Under the pieces are notes generated by a model. That model searched no databases, was not told where the DNA came from, and worked only from the letters and a program-made list of their open reading frames with translations. Shown here piece after piece: positions 1 through 7,477 of a stretch of 10,870 nucleotides of DNA. Both the position numbers and the translations under genes were made by a program. Numbering within the stretch: the first letter of the stretch is position 1; every line of letters begins with the position of its first letter. This DNA is from Candidatus Nanopelagicales bacterium. GTDB lineage: Bacteria; Actinomycetota; Actinomycetes; S36-B12; UBA10799. The DNA lies in assembly GCA_030699055.1 (NCBI GenBank), contig JAUYKX010000139.1:1-10870 (forward strand), read 5' to 3'.

Positions 1-126
1 CGCTCCCCGGGCCAACGCACCCAAAAACCTGCGGTCAGGCTCGTTTGAGCAGCAGTGCATTCAAAGCCACGATGATCGTCCTGGTTTCGTGATTGGGCGT
101 CGTGACGCCGCCGGGTTGTGCCGCCG

Positions 127-558
127 TCACTGCTCCAGGAGAAGCGGGGCAATTGACTGTTGTCGGATCTCGAGGATGACCGCCAGGGCGACGCCCACGA
201 CCACGGCGACCCAGATCCGACGCCTGGTCCAGGTGAACGGAATTGTGATCCATTTGCCGGTTATCGTGCCCACAACTACCCGCGCCAGAATCGAGATCAA
301 AAGGATCAGGAGGGGAAGACCGATCGGGTTGTAGCTCAATGATTCGCCCCAGCGACCCATGGCCGCCAGTCGAATGCTTCGGGTGCCGCCGCAAAGCGGA
401 TCCATGATCCCCGCGTAGTGGAGTGGAGAATGGAGATCAACCGGGGGCAATCCGAATGCTGCCATCGCCACGGCGATTCCCACGGCGACAACGGCCAAGA
501 TCGTGACAGGTCGAATCGTGTCGCGCGCATCGATGCGCAGCGGTTTCCGATTGCCCAC
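127..558 (-). CDS. DUF2752 family membrane protein
   Basis: Small integral membrane protein of 143 residues; no biochemical role is established for the family. The DUF2752 signature is visible: MDPLCGGTR at residues 52-60, followed about 18 residues later by a YNP motif and a hydrophobic helix, as in the family pattern of C-x-G-x-TR, then a Gly/Ala linker, then NP. Three hydrophobic segments lie at about residues 17-37, 79-97 and 115-130. I chose the GTG at 558 because GGGAGG sits 4 nt upstream on the minus strand. The frame stays open further upstream to an ATG at 711, but that extension is Arg/Ser/Pro-rich and has no hydrophobic or family-like sequence. It is divergent from the His-rich protein gene. 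An imperfect hairpin overlaps the stop codon. Family assignment is fairly sure; function is unknown. Confidence 0.8.
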   Translation of the reverse strand: MGNRKPLRIDARDTIRPVTILAVVAVGIAVAMAAFGLPPVDLHSPLHYAGIMDPLCGGTRSIRLAAMGRWGESLSYNPIGLPLLILLISILARVVVGTITGKWITIPFTWTRRRIWVAVVVGVALAVILEIRQQSIAPLLLEQ

Positions 559-687
559 GGAACCTCCCGAGCCCCTGTTTCCCACTCGGCAATGGCCGAA
601 CGAGGGCCGGTGGGAGCCCGGTCCTCGACCCGCCGCCCGATCCGAAAACGAACGTAGCGCCTGCGGCCTACTTGAGCGCGGGTGTGG

Positions 688-709
688 AATGGATCGACAA
701 TGGATCGAC
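688..709. repeat. Perfect 11-bp tandem duplication in divergent spacer
   Basis: Two adjacent identical copies of AATGGATCGAC (688-698 and 699-709) are followed by a partial ATGG. They lie in the 264-bp spacer between the divergent DUF2752 gene (start 558) and the exported His-rich protein gene (start 823). The position would suit a regulator-binding site, but the duplication may also be a simple replication slip. I see no convincing -35/-10 pair elsewhere in the spacer and no gene in it. Confidence 0.5.
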
Positions 710-812
710 ATGGTTTCTTCATGAAACAGCCTTGAATCCGTTATTGGCGGCGGCCATGGTCTACCGATGCAACCCGGCCGAATGGGGGCTGGCCAATTGT
801 GAAGCGAAGCAT

Positions 813-818
813 GGGAGG
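813..818 (+). promoter_or_regulatory. Ribosome binding site fixing the start at 823
   Basis: GGGAGG lies 4 nt upstream of the GTG at 823. It favours this codon over the in-frame GTG at 799 and ATG at 811, the latter of which overlaps or abuts the site. The same arrangement, GGGAGG then 4 nt then GTG, precedes the divergent DUF2752 gene. Confidence 0.6.
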
Positions 819-822
819 TTCT

Positions 823-1260
823 GTGGTACCCGATTCAAAACGCAACCGAAAGAGCCCGTTCTGCGCGGTGCCTCGATACCCCGCTCTCCTCGGCGCGACG
901 CTCTTGCTGGTGTTGGTGGCCGCTCCGGTGTCTGCCTCGGCGCCGTCTTCGGCCGGCCACGAAGGCCACGGCCAAGAAGGTCCAGTGCGGACGTCGTCCC
1001 CGGGTCCCGCAGTGTCGCCACTTCCCGTTGACGGATCCGGCGAACAGTCACAAATGGACGGTCACGACATGGGCGACATGCAGAAGTCAGGTGGCGAGGC
1101 CGAATCGACGACGAGGGGACCGGTGCTTGCCGGCTTCGCCGTGGTGAATGTTGCCGCTCTCGGCACGGCGTTCGTTCTGAAGCGCAGGTCGTCCCGGCGC
1201 CGGCGAGACCCGCAACCACGCGAGACCGGTGAGCGTAGATCGCGCTCGTTCGACGCGTGA
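823..1260 (+). CDS. Exported His/Met-rich protein with C-terminal membrane anchor (hypothetical)
   Basis: A 145-residue protein that I do not recognise as a named family. A basic N-terminus (KRNRK) and hydrophobic stretch (about 19-38) ending in ASA form a signal peptide. The exported part is short and low in complexity, with HEGHG at 46-50 and DGHDMGDM at 79-86, which could bind copper or another soft metal. A second hydrophobic segment (about 99-119) is followed by a strongly basic tail (KRRSSRRRR), so the likely topology is His/Met stretch outside and basic tail in the cytoplasm. The start at GTG 823 is supported by GGGAGG; GTG 799 is the longer alternative. The iron-sulfur membrane protein gene begins 13 nt after its stop, so the two are very probably co-transcribed. 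Metal binding is inferred from composition only. Confidence 0.7.
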   Translation: MVPDSKRNRKSPFCAVPRYPALLGATLLLVLVAAPVSASAPSSAGHEGHGQEGPVRTSSPGPAVSPLPVDGSGEQSQMDGHDMGDMQKSGGEAESTTRGPVLAGFAVVNVAALGTAFVLKRRSSRRRRDPQPRETGERRSRSFDA

Positions 1261-1266
1261 GGAAGG
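1260..1266 (+). promoter_or_regulatory. Ribosome binding site for the polyferredoxin gene
   Basis: AGGAAGG overlaps the last base of the preceding stop codon and lies 7 nt upstream of GTG 1274. This favours GTG 1274 over the in-frame GTGs at 1229 (inside the upstream gene) and 1280. It suggests translational coupling of the two genes. Confidence 0.55.
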
Positions 1267-1273
1267 CGAACCG

Positions 1274-2695
1274 GTGGCAGTGAGTGAATCGGGAGTCCGG
1301 GGCGACACCGGGTCCGGCCCTTCGACGGTGACGGTCGTTCAGGAGCCCCTGGGCCCCGATGTCCTCCAATGGCGCCCGATGCGCGCCGTGGTCCGCAGTC
1401 GGTGGTATCCGGGCGTCATCCAGTGGTTGGTATTGGCCGGATTCGTGCTGGTCGGGTATCAGCTGATCGCCGGTCCCGCCGCCGCCCACGACAATCTGGG
1501 TACGGCCCTGATGTGGATCCTTTGGTGGCCGATCATCCCCATCACGTTCGTGCTATTCGGCCGACTGTGGTGCGCTGTCTGCCCGTTCGCGACGATTCAT
1601 GATTGGGTGCAGCGCCTGGTCGGGCTCGAGCGTTCGGCGCCAGCGTTCCTGAAGAAGTACGGAATCTGGATCATCGACGCCATTTTCATCATCATCACCT
1701 GGGCTGATCACGTCTTCGGCATCGTCGAATCCCCCTGGGGTTCGGGGGTGCTACTGCTGCTGCTCACCACGTCGGTTGTGGTCTCGGCGGCGTTCCTCCA
1801 GCGCCGCGCGTTCTGCCGCTACCTGTGCTTCCTCGGAGGACTGTCCGCGAACTACTCACAAGCCGGAATGGTCACGCTGCGGGCCAAGACCGATGTGTGT
1901 CGCACCTGCAAGGCCCGTGCTGCCTGCTTCAACGGGACCGACACCGTTCCGCCCTGCCCCCTGTCTTCGTTCCCGCGGACCATGGATTCCAGCGCGGACT
2001 GCAACCTGTGCGCGCGCTGCGTGAAGAGTTGCCCCAATGACGCCATTACGATCACGGTCCGGCCACCGACGCGTGAGCTGTGGTTCATCCGCAACCCTCG
2101 CATTGAGGTTTCGTTCCTCGCGATGGCGATCATGGGGATCGTTCTCGTCCAGAACCTGGCGATGCTCGAGGTGTGGAACGACTTCCTGGCCTGGATCGGG
2201 TCTGTGGTCGGAACGACGAACTACGTGGCCGTGTTCACGATCGCGTTCGCGATGGTCGTGGCCTTGCCGGTCGGGCTGCTGGTTGTAACGTCCCTCGCCG
2301 CTTCATCGCGCGGAACCGACAGCATCTGGAAAAACTTCGCCCGCTTCGGTTATGCCCTCATTCCGCTCGACATCGCGGCGCACATGGCCCACAACCTGTT
2401 CCACCTGCTGGCCGAGGGGAAGGCGGTCGTCTTCACAGCGTTGCCACTCCTCGGCCAGGCCGTGCCGGATGAGTCGGCCGCTCTCGCCGGTCCCGGCTTG
2501 ATCCAAATTCTGCAGTTCGCGCTGCTCGCCCTGGGTGCCGGTGCGTCGGCGTGGTGCGCGTTCCGCCTGGCGAAGATACGTTACGACCGGCCCGTGACCC
2601 GGCGGCGCGTCCTGGCGCCCTACCTGGTCTTGATCAGTGTGCTGGCACTGGTCAACGTGGTCTTGTTCCTCCAGCCCATGACCCACCGGATGTGA
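1274..2695 (+). CDS. Multi-pass membrane polyferredoxin (NapH/NosR/CcoG-like 4Fe-4S protein)
   Basis: A 473-residue membrane protein expected to pass electrons through iron-sulfur clusters at the inner membrane face. Early helices (about 49-68, 77-97) lead into GRLWCAVCPF (Cys 100, 103). Further helices lead into RRAFCRYLC (Cys 181, 185); these paired C-x2-C-P and FC-x3-C motifs are typical of the NapH/NosR/CcoG membrane group. A cysteine set at 209, 212, 218 and 228 may hold one cluster. A classic ferredoxin motif C-x2-C-x2-C-x3-C-P at 243-254 holds a 4Fe-4S cluster. Four or so more helices follow, including AHMAHNLFHLL, where His 370, 373 and 377 could bind metal or heme. No FMN-binding or heme-c domain is present, so this is not a complete NosR. 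It is the second gene after the His/Met-rich protein and converges on pilT. Family is clear; partner and substrate are unknown. Confidence 0.85.
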   Translation: MAVSESGVRGDTGSGPSTVTVVQEPLGPDVLQWRPMRAVVRSRWYPGVIQWLVLAGFVLVGYQLIAGPAAAHDNLGTALMWILWWPIIPITFVLFGRLWCAVCPFATIHDWVQRLVGLERSAPAFLKKYGIWIIDAIFIIITWADHVFGIVESPWGSGVLLLLLTTSVVVSAAFLQRRAFCRYLCFLGGLSANYSQAGMVTLRAKTDVCRTCKARAACFNGTDTVPPCPLSSFPRTMDSSADCNLCARCVKSCPNDAITITVRPPTRELWFIRNPRIEVSFLAMAIMGIVLVQNLAMLEVWNDFLAWIGSVVGTTNYVAVFTIAFAMVVALPVGLLVVTSLAASSRGTDSIWKNFARFGYALIPLDIAAHMAHNLFHLLAEGKAVVFTALPLLGQAVPDESAALAGPGLIQILQFALLALGAGASAWCAFRLAKIRYDRPVTRRRVLAPYLVLISVLALVNVVLFLQPMTHRM

Positions 2696-2732
2696 TTCCG
2701 GGGACACACAAGAACCATCAGGGAGTGCCGGT

Positions 2733-3794
2733 TCAGGTGCGCCCGACATCGGCCGGGTATTGCGCATGAGCGAGAGCGCTGCCGTACTCGATAGTGCCTT
2801 TGGCCACCAGATCCGACAGTGACGCCTCGAGTGTCTGCATCCCTTGCCGCTGGAAGGTCAGCATCTGGTTGCGCAGATGGCTGTATTTTCCCTGGGCGAT
2901 GAGATTGCGCACCGGGGCGTTGGCCAACAGCACCTCGAAGGCGGCCACCTGCCCGCCACCGATTCGGGGCAGAAGGCGTTGATGAACGATAGCCGTCACG
3001 GCACTGGACAACTGGAGTCGGATTTGCGGTTGTTGGTCGGTTGGGAAGACGTCGACCAGGCGATTGACTGTCTGAGCTGTGTCGTTGGTGTGCAGGGTCG
3101 CGAACACCAGGTGTCCGGTCTCGGCCAGGGTGAGGGCCACCCGAATCGATTCGATGTCCCGCATTTCCCCGACCAACAGAACATCGGGGTCCTCCCGAAC
3201 CGCGCTGCGCAGGGCACTGGCGAACGATTCGGCATCCGAGCCGATCTCCCGTTGGTTGACCGCCCCGCGTTTGTGTGCGTGAAGAAACTCGATCGGATCC
3301 TCGATCGTCAGCACGTGAACCGCACGGTTTTCGTTTATCCAGTCGATCAAAGCCGCCATGGTGGTGGACTTACCCGATCCCGTCGGCCCGCCGACGATCA
3401 CCAGGCCCCTCGTCAGGGAGGCCAGTCGACTTACCGACTCGGGTAGTCCGAGCTCGGCGAAGGTCGGAATCCGGCGGGGCATCACGCGCAGAGCGATGGC
3501 CACCGAACCTCGCTGGTGGAACACATTGCCCCTGATCCGGGCCTTGCCCTGCCAGTTGACGGAGAAGTCGACATCGCGACCTCGATCAAGCTCCTGCTGC
3601 TGTTGCGTGGTCAACAGTCGCTGGGCCAGCGCGGCCGTGTCGGCGGGCTTGAGCGTTGGGGTATCGGGAACACGTTGCAGCTCTCCCCGGACGCGAATCA
3701 GGGGAGCGGAACCGGCGGTCAGGTGAAGATCGGTGCCCTGCACGCCCCAGAGTCGTTGCAGCATGCCGTCGAGCTGCTCCGGGGTGGCGGACAT
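2733..3794 (-). CDS. pilT: Type IV pilus retraction ATPase PilT
   Basis: A 353-residue hexameric cytoplasmic ATPase that powers pilus disassembly and twitching. The N-terminal PAS-like region includes TDLHLTAGSAP (21-31). The motor domain has Walker A GPTGSGKS (136-143), an Asp box TIEDPIEF (163-170), Walker B DPDVLLVGE (202-210) and a His box TGHLVFATLHTND (226-238). The C-terminal motif near PVRNLIAQGKYSHLR (294-308) matches the AIRNLIRE region that marks PilT and is needed for retraction in studied homologues. The length is normal and there are no zinc-binding cysteines, as expected for PilT rather than PilB. The ATG at 3794 is used; its ribosome binding site is weak. It is divergent from pilB across 165 bp, and its end is 37 bp from the end of the polyferredoxin gene, with no convincing terminator between them. 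Confidence 0.95.
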   Translation of the reverse strand: MSATPEQLDGMLQRLWGVQGTDLHLTAGSAPLIRVRGELQRVPDTPTLKPADTAALAQRLLTTQQQQELDRGRDVDFSVNWQGKARIRGNVFHQRGSVAIALRVMPRRIPTFAELGLPESVSRLASLTRGLVIVGGPTGSGKSTTMAALIDWINENRAVHVLTIEDPIEFLHAHKRGAVNQREIGSDAESFASALRSAVREDPDVLLVGEMRDIESIRVALTLAETGHLVFATLHTNDTAQTVNRLVDVFPTDQQPQIRLQLSSAVTAIVHQRLLPRIGGGQVAAFEVLLANAPVRNLIAQGKYSHLRNQMLTFQRQGMQTLEASLSDLVAKGTIEYGSALAHAQYPADVGRT

Positions 3795-3874
3795 GGGCTC
3801 ATGGTAGATCCACCGAGCTCGTGCGTGGGTGTTGACCGCACTCGATCAGGCCTTTGATGACGTCCATTTTCCGA

Positions 3875-3902
3875 TCAAGAATGAGGGCGGTTTTCCCGAT
3901 AG
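3875..3902 (+). promoter_or_regulatory. Sigma28 (FliA/WhiG)-like promoter upstream of pilB
   Basis: TCAAG (3875-3879), 15 nt, then CCCGATAG (3895-3902). The -10 matches the FliA/WhiG consensus GCCGATAA at 6 of 8 positions including the CCGATA core. The -35 resembles TAAAG with one change. Predicted transcription starts near 3909, leaving about 50 nt before the pilB ATG. An overlapping housekeeping-type match, TTGATG-17 nt-AAGAAT (3854-3882), is a weaker alternative. The rest of the 165-bp pilT-pilB spacer shows no gene. Confidence 0.45.
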
Positions 3903-3948
3903 TCTCGGTCAGGACGGCCGTTGTCACTCGGGCCGTTGAAGACCGATC

Positions 3949-3954
3949 AAGGGG
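3949..3954 (+). promoter_or_regulatory. Ribosome binding site fixing the pilB start
   Basis: AAGGGG lies 5 nt before ATG 3960. This makes ATG 3960 a better start than the in-frame TTG at 3921, which has no such site. Confidence 0.5.
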
Positions 3955-3959
3955 TCCGA

Positions 3960-5834
3960 ATGAAACTGCGCAGGCGCGGGGGTGAGTCCGCCAAGTCAAG
4001 TCCGCCGTCGGCCAGTACCGCAGGCGGTGACCAGGCTCCCGCCGGGCCCGCTCCCGCCGGGGCGGCCGGTTCCGAACCGTCAGCCGCCCACCCCGCCGAC
4101 CCCCGGACGCCCGGATCGCGGCCGGGGTCTGGCGCGGCGGGCGGTCAGCAGCCCGCGCCCCTGGGCGAGGTGCTGCTGCGACGGGGTGTGATCACGCCGG
4201 ACCAACTGGCAGGCGCGATCGTCCAACAGGCTGGGTCCGGTCTGCGACTTGGCGAATTGCTGGTGGATCTCGGCGTCGTGGACGAGCGCCAGGTGACCGC
4301 TGCGCTTGCCACTCAGCTCGGGTTGCCGGTGGCTGATCTCTCGCGCTACGAGGCCGATCCTTCGTTGGCGGGTTTGCTGCCCGAGACCCTGGCCCGCAGC
4401 CTCCGGGCAATACCGATCTACGTGCAGCAAGATCAGGTGGTGATCGTTGCTTGCAGTGATCCGCGACCGGGCCTGGCCGAGGAACTCGGCGCGGCCATGG
4501 GGTTGCGGGTGCGTTTGGCTCTCGCCAGTCCGGCTGAAGTTCAGTGGGCGATCGACAACTCTTACCGGGCGTTGGCCGGGCTTGACGAACAGGTGGCCGC
4601 GTTCGTGGCCCGTCACGGGGAGACCGGGTCCGCCGGCGCGACTGCCGCCGCGGTAAAGGCGGCGGTGGGGGATGCCCCCGTCGTGATGATCGCCAACATG
4701 ATCGTGGTCCAGGCGGTGCGGGACCGCGCATCGGACATTCATATCGAGCCTCACGACAAGGGTGTCCGGATTCGCTATCGCATCGACGGGGCGCTGCACG
4801 AGGTGGCCGATCTGCCGGCCAGTATGGGGCCCGCTCTGGTCAGTCGAATCAAGATCATGGCCGGTATGAACATCGTCGAAAGGCGTCGAGCCCAGGATGG
4901 CCAGATCAACATGGAAACCGACGGGCGCCCTTTGGATATTCGCGTCTCGACGATTGGCGTCATCTGGGGCGAGAAGGTTGTCATGCGGGTGCTCGACAAG
5001 AGCCGCTCCCTTTATCGCCTTCGCGAACTCGGCATGACTGGGGAGACCTGCGACGAGTTTGAGAAAATGCTCCGATCCCCGTTCGGCATGGTTTTGTGCG
5101 CCGGGCCGACGGGCAGCGGCAAGACGACCACCCTTTACGCGTCGCTGAATGCGGTAAACAGCCCCGATCGGAACATCACGACGATCGAGGATCCGGTTGA
5201 GTACGTGTTCCCTGCGATCAACCAGATTCAGATCAACGAGCTGGCCGGCGTCACCTTCGCCGGGGGTCTTCGATCGATTCTGCGCCAGGACCCCGACATG
5301 ATCCTGGTGGGTGAGATCCGCGACGTCGAGACGGCCCGGATCGCGGTCCAGGCCGCGCTGACCGGGCACTTCGTGTTGTCGTCAGTGCATGCGACGGATT
5401 CGGTTTCGTCGCTCTACCGGTTCCTGGACATGGGGATCGAGTCGTTCCTGATCGCGTCGTCGGTGCTCGGAATCGTCGGGCAACGGTTGGTTCGGCTGAC
5501 CTGTCGGCACTGTCGGGTGCGGTACACGCCGACCAACGACGAGATGGCCTTCTACCGCGAGGGCGGCGGCGCCCCGAAGCAGGAGTTCTGGCGCGGATTG
5601 GGTTGCAACTACTGCTCGCAGACGGGCTACTCGGGTCGAGTCGGGGTTTACGAGTTGCTGCGGGTAACCGAGGAGATGCGGGAGATGTTGGTGCTGCCCG
5701 AATCGACCCACGCGGACATTCGTCGCCTCGCGATCGCGCAGGGGATGCAGCCGCTGCGCCGGGGTGGGATCCGCTTGGTCGAGCGGGACGACACGACCAT
5801 CGCCGAAATCATCCGCAGTATCTACACGCTGTGA
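3960..5834 (+). CDS. pilB: Type IV pilus extension ATPase PilB (GspE family)
   Basis: A 624-residue cytoplasmic motor ATPase that drives pilin assembly through PilC. After a basic start, a 50-residue Ala/Pro/Gly/Ser-rich linker precedes an MshEN-type N-terminal domain (about 67-212), which has LGEVLLRRGVI and a second LGELLVDLGVV repeat. In some PilB and MshE proteins this domain binds cyclic-di-GMP. The motor domain has SDIHIEPH (258-265), Walker A GPTGSGKT (382-389), an Asp box TIEDPVEY, Walker B DPDMILVGE (444-452) and a His box GHFVLSSVHATD. Two C-x2-C pairs (515/518 and 549/552) form the zinc site typical of PilB/GspE. ATG 3960 is favoured by AAGGGG. pilC follows after 57 nt, and a sigma28-like promoter lies upstream. 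The length is slightly above usual because of the N-terminal linker. Confidence 0.95.
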   Translation: MKLRRRGGESAKSSPPSASTAGGDQAPAGPAPAGAAGSEPSAAHPADPRTPGSRPGSGAAGGQQPAPLGEVLLRRGVITPDQLAGAIVQQAGSGLRLGELLVDLGVVDERQVTAALATQLGLPVADLSRYEADPSLAGLLPETLARSLRAIPIYVQQDQVVIVACSDPRPGLAEELGAAMGLRVRLALASPAEVQWAIDNSYRALAGLDEQVAAFVARHGETGSAGATAAAVKAAVGDAPVVMIANMIVVQAVRDRASDIHIEPHDKGVRIRYRIDGALHEVADLPASMGPALVSRIKIMAGMNIVERRRAQDGQINMETDGRPLDIRVSTIGVIWGEKVVMRVLDKSRSLYRLRELGMTGETCDEFEKMLRSPFGMVLCAGPTGSGKTTTLYASLNAVNSPDRNITTIEDPVEYVFPAINQIQINELAGVTFAGGLRSILRQDPDMILVGEIRDVETARIAVQAALTGHFVLSSVHATDSVSSLYRFLDMGIESFLIASSVLGIVGQRLVRLTCRHCRVRYTPTNDEMAFYREGGGAPKQEFWRGLGCNYCSQTGYSGRVGVYELLRVTEEMREMLVLPESTHADIRRLAIAQGMQPLRRGGIRLVERDDTTIAEIIRSIYTL

Positions 5835-5891
5835 ACAGGCGAATCAACACACTATGAGCCGGCGACCGCACCAACCGACGAGGATCAGGAA

Positions 5892-6959
5892 ATGGCGAAG
5901 CTGACGATCAGCGAGGCGCGGGTCAAACCCGTCGACCTGATGCACGCCACCAGGCAGCTGTCCGCGTTCATCCGGGCCGGCATCCCAGTGTTCGAAGCGG
6001 TCACGGAGTTGGCTGACGAAGCGGCGAGCAAGCCGCTGCGGCGGGTGCTGAAGGCGATGGCCGATGACTTGCGGGCGGGCTCGACGCTCACCGATTCCGT
6101 GCTGAGACATCCGAAGGACTTCCCGAACTATTACCCCGGCATTCTCAATGCCGCTGAGATCACCGGTCGGCTGGACCTCGTGCTGGACCAACTCGCGACC
6201 TACATCGAACGCGACATCGAGGCGCGGCGGAAGATCAAGAGCGTGATGACCTACCCGGTGATCATCGCAATCATGGCGGTTGGAACGGTGGTCGTGCTGA
6301 CGGCGTTCGTGCTGCCCCAGTTCACCTCGTTCTTTTCGGACATGAAGGTGGAGCTGCCAGCCGCGACCCGAGCCCTGATGGCCGCGACGGCTTTCCTGCA
6401 AGCCTGGTGGTGGCTGATCGTTATCGGGTTCATTGTCCTGGTGGTGGCCTACAAGTTCGGCATGCGGCGGACAGGTTTTCGTCGCGTTCGAGACCGAATC
6501 GTGTTGCGACTGCCGGTCATTGGGCCGACGGTCAGATCGGCGGCGATCGAGCGCTTCACCCGGATCATGGCGTCACTGGTGTCGGCGGGCATCTCGCTGC
6601 CCGAGGCCATGGCAGTGTCCGCCGCGAGCCTGCGCAATCTGGTCTTCGAAGATGCGCTGGCCGTAGCCCGACACGACATGATCGCCGGATCGGGGTTGGC
6701 CGGCCCGATCACGGCCACGGGCCTGTTCCCCGGCATGGCCAATCAAATGATTCGCGTCGGCGAGGAGACCGGGACCCTGGACACCCAACTCGAGGTGGCC
6801 GCCGATTACTACGCAACCGAACTTGACTACAAGATCAATAAACTGTCCACCGTGTTCGAGCCCGCAATGATTTTGATCATGGGTGGCATTGTCGGTTTCG
6901 TGGCCATTGCTCTGGTTTCGGCCATGTACGGCGTCTTCCAGGCGGGAAATCTGTCGTGA
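5892..6959 (+). CDS. pilC: Type IV pilus inner-membrane platform protein PilC (GspF family)
   Basis: A 355-residue polytopic membrane protein that couples the PilB and PilT motors to pilin movement. Two T2SSF repeats are visible. The first runs from about 18 to 145 (RQLSAFIRAGIPVFEAVTEL, then EITGRLDLVLDQLATYIE). The second runs from about 220 to 345 (RFTRIMASLVSAGISLPEAM, then GEETGTLDTQLEVAADYY). Membrane segments lie near 120-142, 168-188 and 322-345, the usual three-helix layout. It is a little shorter than the roughly 400 residues of many PilC proteins, mainly at the N-terminus. ATG 5892 has GAGGA 7 nt upstream. Its stop overlaps the start of the next prepilin gene, so the two are translationally coupled. 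Confidence 0.94.
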   Translation: MAKLTISEARVKPVDLMHATRQLSAFIRAGIPVFEAVTELADEAASKPLRRVLKAMADDLRAGSTLTDSVLRHPKDFPNYYPGILNAAEITGRLDLVLDQLATYIERDIEARRKIKSVMTYPVIIAIMAVGTVVVLTAFVLPQFTSFFSDMKVELPAATRALMAATAFLQAWWWLIVIGFIVLVVAYKFGMRRTGFRRVRDRIVLRLPVIGPTVRSAAIERFTRIMASLVSAGISLPEAMAVSAASLRNLVFEDALAVARHDMIAGSGLAGPITATGLFPGMANQMIRVGEETGTLDTQLEVAADYYATELDYKINKLSTVFEPAMILIMGGIVGFVAIALVSAMYGVFQAGNLS

Positions 6960-7477
6960 TGCGGCGACTGACCGGAGAGCGACGCCGCTGCGGCGGCGCC
7001 GCCGGTGAGTCGCTGGTCGAACTGATGGTTTCCGTGGCGATCCTGGGCACGACGATTGTTGTGATCATCGAGGTGTTGTTCATGATGGTCGGCGGCACCG
7101 TGCTGCAGGCCGACGAGGTTCGGGGGCAGAACACGTTGGCCTCCTGGGCCGATGCGGTTGCGGCGGCGCCCTACACGGAGTGTGCGACCCCGACCGCGAC
7201 CCCCGCGCCTTTCCCGGAGCCGTCCCCTTCGCCGTCCGCCTTCACGACCCGGGTGATCTCGGTCGAATACTGGCAGGACACCGCCTTCGCGGCTGCCTGT
7301 CCGAGTCCGGATCAGGGCCTGCAACTGGTGACCCTTGGTGTGTTGCCGCCGGCCGGCCCGATCGGTGAGGCCAGCGCCAGTCCGACTCCCGAGCCGTCTC
7401 CCGGTCAGACGCTTTCGGGGGAGCAGGTCGTCAAGTTGGTGAAGCGCCAGCCGTGTTCACCGGGGTCCTCATGTTGA
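6959..7477 (+). CDS. Type IV prepilin-like protein (PilV-like minor pilin)
   Basis: A 172-residue minor pilin candidate. A basic leader (MRRLTGERRR) ends in AAG, then ESLVE and a hydrophobic helix (about 19-45). Cleavage by prepilin peptidase after Gly16 would leave Glu at +5 of the mature chain, as in class III prepilins; Glu rather than Phe at +1 occurs in PilV-like proteins. The exported part is small and has two Pro/Ser/Thr-rich stretches (about 77-93 and 140-149), four cysteines after the helix, and no recognised globular domain. The start is either ATG 6959, overlapping the pilC TGA by one base, or GTG 6956; GGCGGGAAA upstream may serve as a weak ribosome site. Its end overlaps the start of the next prepilin gene. 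The class is confident; the exact orthology to PilV is inferred from position and the SLVE motif. Confidence 0.82.
   Translation: MRRLTGERRRCGGAAGESLVELMVSVAILGTTIVVIIEVLFMMVGGTVLQADEVRGQNTLASWADAVAAAPYTECATPTATPAPFPEPSPSPSAFTTRVISVEYWQDTAFAAACPSPDQGLQLVTLGVLPPAGPIGEASASPTPEPSPGQTLSGEQVVKLVKRQPCSPGSSC

Noticed and set aside
1..126. A gene end or start at the left edge
   Set aside because: Short open stretches exist in several frames but none has a recognisable protein sequence, and the window edge leaves too little to decide.
102..130. Imperfect hairpin (GTGACG / CGTCAC arms) as a terminator for the DUF2752 gene
   Set aside because: It overlaps the stop codon, has only six uninterrupted pairs and a 17-nt loop with mismatches, and there is no T-run after it on the minus strand.
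648..676. Sigma28-like promoter for the DUF2752 gene on the minus strand
   Set aside because: CTCAAG at 676-671 is a good -35, but the sequence 15 nt downstream (ACGTTCGT) does not match the GCCGATAA-type -10.
2696..2732. Bidirectional terminator between the convergent polyferredoxin and pilT genes
   Set aside because: Only a weak GAACC/GGTTC pair with a 13-nt loop is visible in and near the 37-bp gap, with no T-run on either side.
4080..5369. Long minus-strand open frame of 429 codons opposite pilB
   Set aside because: It is an antisense shadow of a clearly real PilB with all catalytic motifs; the antisense product has no recognisable domain.
5854..5904. Small open frame (16 codons) between pilB and pilC
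   Set aside because: It overlaps the pilC ribosome site and start, has no ribosome site of its own, and is Arg/Pro-rich with no sign of selection.
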